Shown piece after piece: positions 36,371-46,022 of a stretch of 64,000 bases of DNA. A model generated the notes under the pieces. That model was not told where the DNA came from. It saw nothing but the letters and a program-made list of their open reading frames with translations, and ran no database searches. Source of the stretch: Symsagittifera roscoffensis (lineage: Eukaryota > Xenacoelomorpha > Acoela > Convolutidae); the NCBI RefSeq assembly GCF_963678635.1, contig NC_087063.1:6234386-6298385 (forward strand). The letters run 5' to 3'. Within the stretch, counting starts at the first letter, position 1. Each line of letters opens with the position of its first letter. Position numbers and translations under genes: made by a program.

Positions 36371-39300
36371 CTATCGTTTTTTCGACTTGAACTTCTGTGG
36401 CTTTCTGAACCTCTTTCCGCCTCCCATTGACTTCTTCGCTCCTTTCCTTTTCTTCCCTTTTCCATTGAGGGAACTGAGAGATCCAACCATGCGATCTATC
36501 TCTGAGAGACCTCTGATCTGAGTCATCTTCTTCATACTCTTCAGGGCAGGAAGTCTAGTCATGTATTCCTCCTCGTGCTGTTGTCGCACTTTCATCAACT
36601 GAAGAACAAATTACTGCTTCAAAAATATTATTTTTTCACCATTTTTTAAAAGATTTATATTATAAATTATAAAGGATAAAACACAAAACACAAGTAGTTT
36701 GCTCACATAACACTCTGAAGATGTTAGCATAAAAACAATATGTAATCAATTTTTTATATTAATAGCATGCTAATAATCTAATAATTTATAAAAGATAAAA
36801 ACCAGAACATAAGTAGTTTGCTCACATAACACTCTGAAGATGTTAGCATAAAAACAATATGTAATCAATTTTTTATATTAATAGCATGCTAATAATCTAA
36901 TAATTTATAAAAGATAAAAACCAGAACATAAGTAGTTTGCTCACATAACACTCTGAAGATGTTAGCATAAAAACAATATATAATCAATTTTTTTATTAAT
37001 AGCATGCTAATAATCTAATAATTTATCAAAGATAAAAATCAGAACACAAGTAGTTTGCTCACATAACCCGATGAGGATGTTAGAACAAAAAACAATATTT
37101 TATCTATTTTTTTAAATAAGAGCAATCTAATAATCGAAGACGATGCAAGAAATGTAAGATGAATTGATAATTAGTAGAACTTATACCTGTTCGACCTTCC
37201 TGTACTTGGCGGCTGTGGCTGCACCCCCAGGTACCTCACTGTACTCCTGAGGGGTCTCCGAGAACTCCTCCCTCAATTCGCGCATCACACTCGAGTTGTA
37301 CCTCTTCATAAACTCCCGCTGCTCCTCCTTCTTACTTCCTCGGCCACCCTCGGAATCTAAGAGAAAAACTGAAATGAGCTTTTTGTTATGGGGCCTAGGA
37401 AATTAGACGAAAAGCAAATTAGACGTGACCAACAAAAACTAATTTAGACGTCGATGCAAAAATACAAATATGGGAAATTAGACGTAATTGTATTGTTCGT
37501 GTCTGAAATTTGTTTACCGTCTACAATTAACTTTCGTTCAGCTTTCTTAAATGCAAATCAACTTTTCACATGCCGCAATTGTATAATTTATGCATTTCAA
37601 AAATGTTTTATAATCTTGAAATTGACAATTTATAAATCAATTGAGATAAATATTTTGATATGCAATGGGATCATATATTATTTTTGTAATTATGAAAACT
37701 TGTTTAAAGTAATAAGTTTTGTTAGCCCTGTGCTTTCCGTCTAAAATGCTAGTTTTGCGAAAATAATTTAACGTCTAAATTCGTTTTTGTTGGTCACGTC
37801 TAATTTGCTTGTCGTCTAATTTCCTAACCCCCTTTTATTACTATTTAAGATACCATTGAAATCTTAAACAGAATCCGGGGTGCTCGTTTAGAATCTTATA
37901 CAGAATCCGGGGTGCTCGTTTAGAATCTTATACAGAATCCGGGGTGCTCGTTTAGAAGTGTGGTCCCGCCACACAACTTGAAATATACTTAAAACACTTC
38001 AGTGGATGAAAACAAGAGGAAAATTTATAAACATTTCTTCGTTAGATTTGCCACTTATGTTTTCTTTAAAAAAGAATTATCAAAAATACAAATTCAGAGG
38101 CAAAACTTGGAGACTACCTTAAAAAAAGTTTTTGTCGGACTTCTATTTGGGACCATTGGTAGGTTTACGGAACCATACTTCTAAACGAGGTTTTAAACGG
38201 GACCATACTTCTAAACAAGTACCGAAACCGGACTCTTTTTATTAGGGGCTTTTCTTATGACAGAAGCATCGAATGCGCAAAACTCTTCAACCAATCAACT
38301 TTCTTTCAACAGTCAAAACTGACAAATTTTCCAGCTCAATTTTTTTCCAGATTTCGAAATCTTCTGCTAACACAAATTTCAGGCATTTATTTCTCCTTCT
38401 GGAATGAGGAATTCCCCTTTCGTTTTTCTCCACACAGACAATTAACACGGTGGAATCCCTCATACGCGAAGGACCGAATGCGCGAAAATAAAAATCAGCC
38501 AACATATTTCAGTAATCTAAAATTTGGAAAGAAAGTAAACATTTTTAGGGAATGAGTATTGATATTGGCCGAATATAAAAACGGCAGAAAAATGCAAAAA
38601 TTCCAAATTGTCACTGACGCCGACGAATTGGAACAAATTTTATATTTCAAGAGTTAAGTTATGAAAGAAGCAAAATATTGCTTCATTTAATTCATTGAAA
38701 TTGAATGGCAATCGCTTCTTTTTAAAAATTGACTTTCCGCTAAATTTGTGTTCCATCTTCCGCTCACGAGTTTTTTCGCTCATTCGCGCATGAGAATAGC
38801 CCCCAATTAACACCTGTATGAAGCAATTAGTGCTCGTACACGATTTTATGCCCTAGGGCCCTCGAAACTTAAGGCAAAGTAAGATACGCTTTATTATCGA
38901 AGCATAAAAAGTATTATTTAGCTAATAGCTCTCTTAGTTTAAAAACTATGGCGGCGACATTTCTTGTAATTGAGGATTTAGTGTCCAATTCCTATGTGAA
39001 ACAACGACATTACCATCATAAAACCTCGGAACAAATGTTTTAATCTGCTTTAAATATTTCATATCAAGAGCTTCAGGCCAAGTTTTTAAACAATTTCTAA
39101 TCCATAATTGTGATTAAAACTGACCTTGAGTGTAAGGCATAGGCACCACTTTAGGGGGTACATATTTGCCCCCGGTTGACTTCTCCGCCTTCTTCTGTCT
39201 CAGTTGCTCCTTCGCCCTGTCGATTCCTTTCTTCTGAGATATTTTCCGACTCTCCCTCTCTTCGCTGTCATCTCCATCGTCGCCTTTATTTTATTTACAG

Positions 39301-40121
39301 GGTTGGTGAAAAAGCCAAAAAAAAGAAGTCATAAGTTCACACATTTTCAAACAGATTCGTTTTTTACTTTTCTTCAATCCGAAGTTGCGAATGAAAATTA
39401 TTAAAAAATTAATTTAATGAAGCTTTCAAGCACCGAAAATTCAACTGTGTTAACTCCATGTTTATTGTTAACTCCATATTTGAATTTCAAAACTGAATGG
39501 ACCTTAGAGAAACCTTTCGAGTTTTTCTTAAAGAGACCTTGACGAATCATTCACGAAAAAACGGTAAATTAGTTTGAAGCATATTTTTCTGCTCAGCCAA
39601 CCCTGATTGACACCTTCAATCTCAGAATCTAGCTCATCTTCATCTTCATCATCCGAGTTCTCATCATCATCATTATTTGAGGCATTTTTTCTCTGCATCA
39701 ATTTCGACAAATTGGGTCTGAAATTTAAAGCCGAGTTTCGACTGTTTGAGGAATTGTTATCCTCTTTGACGTCATTGGACACCTTCAGAAGTCGTTCCAT
39801 TTGGTACTTCAATTTCAGCTCTAGGGGCTTCATCCTCTCCATTATCACCCGTGACTCGATTAGTCGCTCAACTGTAGGCGAATCTTTGATTGCATTTCCT
39901 CTGAGCTTCTCTCTAATCAGATAAAGCAGGTTAACATTATGCATAATCAGAGCTGTGTTTTTTAATTGGTTCAAACTAAGGCCGTTTTTAAGTTGACTGT
40001 CAGATGTCTTCGCAATGATGTCAGGTAGCTGATTTTTAACTTTGTCAAGTGATGCTGATATTTTCGAAAACTTTTCTTCCAGTAGGCTGTTTGTATCAGT
40101 ACTGTCATAATCTGCACTCAT
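36371..40121 (-). CDS. NGDN: Neuroguidin (Sas10/Utp3/C1D family), 4 coding exons, 358 aa
   Basis: Exons (minus): 39,602-40,121; 39,125-39,283; 37,187-37,356; 36,371-36,598 (stop included). All introns are GT-AG and the phases (1, 1, 0) fit. The product is a nucleolar/cytoplasmic protein of the Sas10/C1D family. In other animals it is linked to small-subunit rRNA processing and to eIF4E/CPEB-dependent translational repression. Visible: an N-terminal helical Sas10/C1D region (about residues 15-115, with 'MERMKPLELKLKYQ'), then 'FRPNLSKLM' (134-142) and an Asp/Glu stretch (150-169). After these come the family signature 'KYVPPKVVPMPY' (213-224), 'EEEYMTRL' (about 292-299) and a very basic Gly/Lys tail typical of neuroguidin. 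The length is near the human protein (315 aa). The ATG at 40,121 lies 8 bases after a 3' splice site. The acceptor of exon 2 has a poor pyrimidine tract. Confidence 0.92.
36640..37130. repeat. 119-bp tandem repeat in NGDN intron 3
   Basis: The phrase 'aagtagtttgctcacataac' recurs at 36,692, 36,811, 36,930 and 37,048 (steps 119, 119, 118). Units 1-3 are nearly identical and the fourth is more diverged. The array fills most of the 588-bp intron (36,599-37,186). Confidence 0.95.
37390..37832. mobile_element. MITE family T, copy 1 (443 bp, ~60-bp terminal inverted repeats), in NGDN intron 2
   Basis: The left end (GGGGCCTAGGAAATTAGACG...) is the near-perfect inverse of the right end (...CGTCTAATTTCCTAACCCCC) over about 60 bp. 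Each end holds three spaced copies of the 9-mer AATTAGACG (one as AATTTAGACG). The interior is AT-rich and shows no transposase frame. The second copy (52,786-53,210) matches in the ends and, more loosely, through the interior. I see no clear target duplication. Confidence 0.88.
37859..38240. mobile_element. Foldback element with tandemly multiplied ends, in NGDN intron 2
   Basis: The left end carries three 32-bp units with 'cagaatccggggtgctcgtt' at 37,869, 37,901 and 37,933, followed by 'tagaagtgtggtcccg'. The right end (38,199-38,238) is the imperfect inverse of the last unit. The phrase 'accatacttctaaac' is also doubled there (38,172 and 38,202). Inverted ends that are themselves tandem repeats are the hallmark of foldback (FB-like) elements. 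It lies only ~27 bp from MITE T copy 1. Confidence 0.72.
38245..39120. other. Rest of NGDN intron 2
   Basis: AT-rich intron sequence. I see no embedded gene or complete element. Confidence 0.5.
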
Positions 40122-40145
40122 TCTAAAATCTGAAATTAAAAAAAC
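40122..40145 (-). promoter_or_regulatory. 3' splice site 8 bases before the NGDN start codon
   Basis: On the minus strand the order is a T-rich tract, TTTCAG (AG at 40,131-40,130), then eight bases, then ATG (40,121). This is either a spliced-leader trans-splice acceptor or the end of a 5'UTR intron. The same arrangement precedes the PA-TM-RING gene. Confidence 0.7.
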
Positions 40146-40499
40146 AAACATGTAACGTACTCATCACTCCTTAAACTTAAAAAAACCTAACGACCAAAAT
40201 CCAAAAATTCTTACTTTGACGAATAAGCGGACGAAAAAATTATGAGGCAACTCAAACAAATTATGACGAAAATATTTTAACTCAAAAACCTTAAAATCAA
40301 ATCATAACCAGTTAAAAGATTTGCAACACTTGCCATACGAAACAAATGACTTAAATCGAAAAAAAAATGTCTCAAACGAAAAGTGAAAAAATGTTGAACT
40401 CTGTTGAAAAAATCGAAGCCTAAAAAATTATGACAAATTTTATTTCAACTAGCGTTTAACTCATGAAAAACCGCATATATTGGAAACAACATCTGCAAA

Positions 40500-41640
40500 C
40501 TTTTAATGTACTCTAAGAGCACCCAATTACAGGGTTTGTAATTTCGAACTTTTTTATTTTTTTTATTTCCATTTTGAAAGCGTCATCTCGAAAACTTAAT
40601 GGGCCTCTAGAGAAATTTGGAGGCCAGATTTGCAACCACTGAGAGTCCCTGAGAGCACCCTACTATAGGGTTAGGAGTTCAAAATTTTGTGAATTTTTTT
40701 AAACCTAAGTTTCTCAAAAAAAATTGAAAAAACGTCTTATCTCGGAAAGTAAACGGATTTGAGCATTCACATTGAGAGGCAAGATTTGAGGCGCCTGCGT
40801 GTACTCTGACAATAAGGTTGTATCTTCATCAAATTAGAAGTTTCAAATTTTTTGAATTTCTTTGTAGATAAGTTCTTTGAGAAATTTTGAAAAAATCAAA
40901 AAACGTCACATCTCGGAAACTAAAAGCATTTGAGCAGTGGCATGTGGCAAGATTTGCAACTCTTTAGAGTACCCTGGCAACAGCGAACTATAGTGTTGGG
41001 AATTTCAAATTTCGAAAAACAATTAATTTAAACTTTCTGAGAATTTTGAAAAAATAACAAAAAACGTCATATCTCGAAAACTATAAAAAGAGTTGAGCAG
41101 TCATATTCGGAGGCAAGATTCGCAATTTTTGAGAGTACTCTGACAGGACCCAACTACAAGGTTGGTAATTTCAGATTTTGCGAAAAAAAAATTAATATAC
41201 ATTTTCTAAAATTTTTTTGAAAAAATCACATAAAACGTCATATCTCGAAAACTACAAGGATTTGAACCGTCATATTTGGAGGCAAGATTTGCAATTATTG
41301 ATAGTACTCTGACAGTACCCAACTACAGGTTGGGAATTTCAGATTTTTAAAAAAATTATAATAATTGAAATTTTCTGAAAATTTTTGAAAAAATCACAAA
41401 AAACGTCATATCTCGAAAACTACAAGGATTTGAGCAGTTATATTTGGAGATAAGACTCGCAATTCTTGATAGTACTCTGACAGTACCCAACTACAGGGTT
41501 GGGAATTTCAGATTTTTCAAAAAATAATCATAATTTAAGTTTTCTGAAAATTTTTGAAAAAATCTCAAAAATCGTCTTATCTCGTTAACTAAAATGATTC
41601 GGGCATTCCAAATTGGAGGCCAAATTCGCAACCCCTTATT
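40500..41640. repeat. Satellite array, monomer about 169 bp, ~7 units
   Basis: The phrase 'cgtcatatctcgaaaacta' (with variants) recurs at 40,581, 40,733, 40,904, 41,065, 41,236, 41,404 and 41,573 (steps 152, 171, 161, 171, 168, 169). Each unit also has 'gatttgagca', 'ggaggcaagattcgcaa', 'agtactctgacag' and 'ccaactacagggttggg'. Two to three diverged monomers of the same family lie at 61,700-62,100 in the same orientation. Confidence 0.9.
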
Positions 41641-41644
41641 CAAA

Positions 41645-43025
41645 ATTCTTAATCATTGCAATATACGATATAGCTTAAACATGCAAAAAATAATACGTTG
41701 AAAAAGCTTAAGCATGACGAGATAGTGAAGCCCGCATTTAAATATATAATAGATTGTTCTAAACATCAATTACCTAATAAATGAGTAGGATTCGGGTTAC
41801 ACAAACTCTATTCATTTCTCTTTTATAACCAATAGATAGAAACGCAAAGAAAAAAATGGTAGAAAATCGAGATTCAAAAGCACTCAAAAATTTTGGTTAA
41901 AATTTGCAACTAAACAACTTGCATACTCTACTGGGAAAAATTGGGTATGAAAATCAAAAGGACAATTTGCTATAAGCAACTATTGAGATGAAAATTTTTT
42001 TTGAAAAGAAGCAAAAAATGAGTGCTAAAATTTCAAACAAAGTCAATAAAACACAAAAATTCAGTTTTTGTTTACAAAGATTTCAGCCGCAAAAAACCAC
42101 ACTCCTGAATCTGGTGCAGTTTTTGTTTTCAAATTGCAAAAAAAACAAAGAAAACAACGGTTGGAAATTTATCTTTTGCCGTGTTTAAAAACCAGGAAAG
42201 TATGAACTATTTTCATCTTCTTGAAAAATGAGAAAAAAGCGGGAGACGCGAAGAAACTTGAACCCATAATGCACTGAACGGTACAAAAAGTCTAGTGCCC
42301 GATTGCAATGCCCTTTTTGATCACAAAGGTGAAAAACAACTGAAAATTGGGATGTACAAAAATTACGAAATATTGATTAAAAAAGTTTCAATATTCTTCA
42401 CAAAGAAAAATTATCAGGTTTTTTCTTCGAAAGCTGAAACTGTCAATCAAGAAAAATTGCTGAAATTCACAGAGCTTTGAATTGCAAGATCTATTCATGT
42501 TTGGCAATTTTTCTGAAAAAAAACCCAATTTGAAGGATTGGATCAATGGAATATTTGTACAAAATCAGCAATTATGCAAACAATTAAATTAGCGTCTTCT
42601 TTACAAAGGTTAAACACAGCATTCTAATATAATGAAAACTCCCTGAGACTTCAAACAAGGTACAGGCTTTTGAAAAAAAAAACAAATAAACAAACAAACA
42701 ACAGTCCAAGAAGTTTTCTCAGAAAAAAATCAAACTGTGCTTTCTGTCAAAAATTGCACATACCAAATGATCTGCAAATGAAAACTATTTACCATTAGAT
42801 ACCCGTGGCCTCAAAAACTAGAAAAAAGTGCAGGACAATAATAACACAGAGGCGAAGTTGCACTTCGCATTCACAAGCAAAATATGACCGATACCGCTAC
42901 TGGGAAAAACGGAATGAGTTGAGCTTTGAGATTACAAAATTTCTCAAGTGATGCACGCCAATTATGAGTCTACATAATTGCTAAGTGTCCTCAAAAAATT
43001 TCTTGATGTCAGGAATGTGGCAATT
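41645..43025. other. AT-rich non-coding stretch with a SINE M tail fragment
   Basis: No gene is recognised; the short open frames have no family features. About 42,845-42,885 ('cacagaggcgaagttgcact' onward) matches the 3' tail of SINE family M (50,358 and 59,820), so it is a truncated copy in minus orientation. Confidence 0.5.
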
Positions 43026-43027
43026 TA

Positions 43028-43900
43028 CTAAATTTGTTTATACCAGGCTTCTACATGTGAGGGCGGGGCCAACGCAAGAGCAGCTAAAAGACGTATAGCT
43101 AGGTTGAATTCTTTGTCCTCGCGATACTGTACAGCTTAACCATATTCGAGTATTCTTCTGTAAATGGCTTGCGAGAAGTGAAAGAAACAACCTTTGATTT
43201 TTGTGTCTGGAAAGTTGTCACCCACAGATTTGATGCCAGCCATTTCAAAGTCTATCATGATTGAACTGGGGAGGGGGGGACGATATCTGCTTTCAAGTTC
43301 GACCAGAAAGTGTTGTATGTACATTTCTTGTCGTTTATCGGGGAATAGGGCATAGATACATGGAAAAGTTGTTCCATCTACGAAGCAATGGACAGTGTAT
43401 ATTTGGTAGAAGTTATCAGGACAGCTTTTAAAGGTTCCAATGATAAACCAGTTTCTATAAGCGTCTAAGGATTTCGATATTTTGTTGGTTGCGAACACCA
43501 AATATTGTTTACCGGTTCCCGGAACTGTCGAATCTTCAAGAAGAAAATTCTCCCCACTCATGGTTTGCATGTATTTCACAGGCAGTTCAAAATCGAATCC
43601 CGTTCTTCTGATCCTTCGTTTGAGGTGAGGCACCACCGGCATCTTCGAGGAGCATTCTGCTGTGGATTTTGCTAGGGCATTCGAGATCACTTTTTGTGTC
43701 GAAGAGTCGGTGCAGGCCGCTTTGATCTGTTCGTTAATGGTATACGTTTCCATTAAAGCGTAGTCCGGGCCGCGTGTTTGCTCATGTGGCGACGATTTGA
43801 GGAATTCGCCCTTTGAAGTCCATGTGCTTGCTGCCTTACATCGTTGCTTTGATCGCCGCAACTCGCACTCCCAGTGAAAAAAATTGACTAACTCTCTTTT
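43028..43900 (-). pseudogene. MULE-type DNA transposase fragment with FLYWCH-like N-terminus
   Basis: Read from 43,900 down. It begins with a FLYWCH-like zinc-finger remnant ('HWECELRRSKQRCKA' then 'PHEQTRGPD', the usual W-C...C...H-x-H layout in damaged form). A helical linker follows ('LKRRIRR'). The MULE transposase core is next: 'GTFKSCPDNFYQIYTVH', 'FPCIYALFPDK', 'MIDFEMA' and 'GCFFHFSQAIYRRI'. Two defects show. The first catalytic Asp of the usual DGTF motif is replaced (reads IIGTF). An in-frame TAA (43,136-43,138) interrupts the domain, after which the same frame continues with 'YREDKEFNLAIRLLAALALAP', a normal MULE continuation, to a TAG at 43,028. There is a possible splice acceptor at 43,901. 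This is a degenerate transposon remnant; a domesticated gene seems unlikely given the stop. Confidence 0.82.
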
Positions 43901-44185
43901 CTAATAGCAAACGTAGTTATTGTGAAGCGCTTTCTGGCCCCCTTTGTTGCTTAACACAAATTTGACTTCGTTATTTTACATTGTAATTGTTTTGAATGAG
44001 TCGGTAGTTAACAAAATGCACGTGTTTTACTAACTGAACAAAATTTTGCGTCAAGAGGCAGAAGTTTAATGGCTAATGGGGGAATTAAAGTGCGACCACG
44101 CAAACTGTTATCACACCTGTTGCACTAATCGTTTGGCTGGGACTACATCGGGTGTTAATTTGTTTATCAGTCAACATAAATTAAC

Positions 44186-44485
44186 CTTAAAATAAGTTCA
44201 AGATTATGTTCAAAATTTCGGACCTCCCAAATTCAACATTCCGTGGTCCTAGGGGTCTGAAATTTTGACACAATAAACAGGATGGTTTTCTAGGAATCGG
44301 GGACTTTCCTTTCACACCATCCCGGACCCCCACCTTAGTGGAAGCGCGGGATTTTGTTACCCCTGCCAGTAAATTTAACAGACCTTTACATAGATTGCAC
44401 AAAATGTCAAAGTTGGGATTCGAACTCACGCTGAATGAAGCAACATTATTTTCCATTCATTTGTACTGACTGTGCCATGTGGCTT
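44186..44485 (-). mobile_element. tRNA-derived SINE (family H)
   Basis: On the minus strand a tRNA-like head begins near 44,485. The pol III A box is TGGCACAGTCAGTA (44,477-44,464) and the B box is GAGTTCGAATCCC (44,427-44,415). Both are close to consensus and about 50 bases apart. A tRNA-unrelated, GC-richer body follows to about 44,190, containing a partly inverted pair ('agacccctaggacc' and 'ggaggtccgaa'). An 89-codon frame over it is not a gene. Confidence 0.72.
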
Positions 44486-44489
44486 ATTA

Positions 44490-45975
44490 TTTTATACAAT
44501 CAAAGCTCATTATTAAAGGAAGTCAACTGAAAGTTGGAATCTTAAAGTTGCTGAAAAGTCATCAAAATGGCGATTCATGTTTAAATGGAAGTCAATTCAA
44601 AATGGAATCAATAGAAACAAGAAATTATATAATCTGAATAATTTGATTTCCATCATACTGAATAAAATATGGGTTTTTTTGTCCTAGGGGGATTTTGTCC
44701 TATGGGGAATTTAGTTCTGGGGGGATTATATCCGGTGGGATTTCATCCTGGGGGATTTAATCCTGAGGAATTAAGTCCGCGAGCGGCGGTTCATGCAGTG
44801 GAAATCCCCCGTAACATGTTTCTTCGATTGAATTATTTCTCTCCGATTTGGAAGGGTTGTAATCAACAAACAAGTCGGTCAAAAAATCAAAAAATTACTC
44901 CACTGAAACTTTCGATGGCTGTAGTACATGGAGTAAGGTAGAAAAAGACTAGCGGAATATGCAGGCACACAGGATTGTAGCCGTTCTTATCATTGGTCGG
45001 TGGTATTTTTTGTGGAAATTGGCCAAATACTTTTCGAGAAAAACGAAGTTTATCATGAAAACTGAAAAAAAAAAATTCGAAGCGTCTCAGAAAACGAATT
45101 AAAAGGAAAACAAATCCCATACATTGTCAAACAGGGACCAGTTTTTTAATTTGAATACAATCAGGAATGTTGAAATTTATTGCAAAACCTATGCATTGAG
45201 TGAAAGTAGAGTATGTTGTGCTCGTTTTTAAGAAATAACTCTTTTAAGCAAAACGAAATTTTCAATTTAATTTAGCTCATGATCAGGTTACGGCGAAAGA
45301 AAATTGATATGTCATTTAGTGAGGGGGGGGGGAGGCAATTCCGTATTATCGATCCAACATTTCTTTTCTGATATAATAGTCGATCCAGTCTGTGTTGGTG
45401 TTTCTTTTGAATGCCTTAAAATGCGTAGGGGCAAATGCATGTGTCAGTTACATCCTACACATTGCATTGCATTAGCAGATATACTTGATAAAATGATGAT
45501 AAAACATTTCCCAATTTGCCTGAAAAGTCATTAAATGCCATCTTAGAATGCTCTTTTTCTTCCTGATAAAAAAAGTTAAAGGTCGCATCTTGTTTTTGTT
45601 TAAATAATGTTTATTAAGATAGAAGATAAGGACAAATAATCTATTGAAACGAATGGATAAAGTAAGTAGATAAATATACCGCTAATGACAGAAAATAGCA
45701 TCCGACATGCTGAGCTGTTCGTGCTAAATTTCATACAAAACTACCACATTTATAAATATGCTGAATAAACTACTTTTAAAAATCGACGAGAATCAAACTT
45801 CACTGCTACGGAACGAAGTACAACTTCACAAATACGAATGTTTCATAACTGCACTAAACGACGTGAATTATGAATAAATAGTGGCGAAAATTGTTTCTTC
45901 TTTTCAGCAAAACTCTATCTTCAAAAGACTTTTTTAATGCATGTTCTTTTAGTTAGCAATAGTCAACAACTAGTT
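44490..45975. other. Non-coding stretch with a ~16-bp G-rich minisatellite
   Basis: At 44,680-44,785 a 15-17-bp unit (consensus like TCCTGGGGGATTTA) repeats about seven times. The long frame across it reads as a Gly/Pro-rich repeat and is not a gene. A G10 tract with one A is near 45,322-45,335. Otherwise no feature is recognised up to the 3' end of the PA-TM-RING gene. Confidence 0.55.
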
Positions 45976-45978
45976 TCG

Positions 45979-45984
45979 TTTATT
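45979..45984 (-). terminator. Poly(A) signal of the PA-TM-RING gene
   Basis: AATAAA on the minus strand, about 40 bases after the stop codon at 46,023. Confidence 0.65.
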
Positions 45985-46022
45985 CTTTCTTTGCAGGTTA
46001 AAGGTAGCGATAATGCCATGTT

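Noticed and set aside
37859-37955. CRISPR array (three perfect 32-bp repeats)
   Set aside because: The repeats are directly adjacent without spacers and lie in a eukaryotic intron; they form the end of a foldback element.
39607-39924. 105-codon plus-strand frame starting with a poly-Ser run
   Set aside because: It is antisense to the acidic stretch of NGDN exon 1.
44669-44941. 90-codon frame with Gly/Pro-rich repeats
   Set aside because: It is a translation of the 16-bp minisatellite; the rest of the frame has no protein features.
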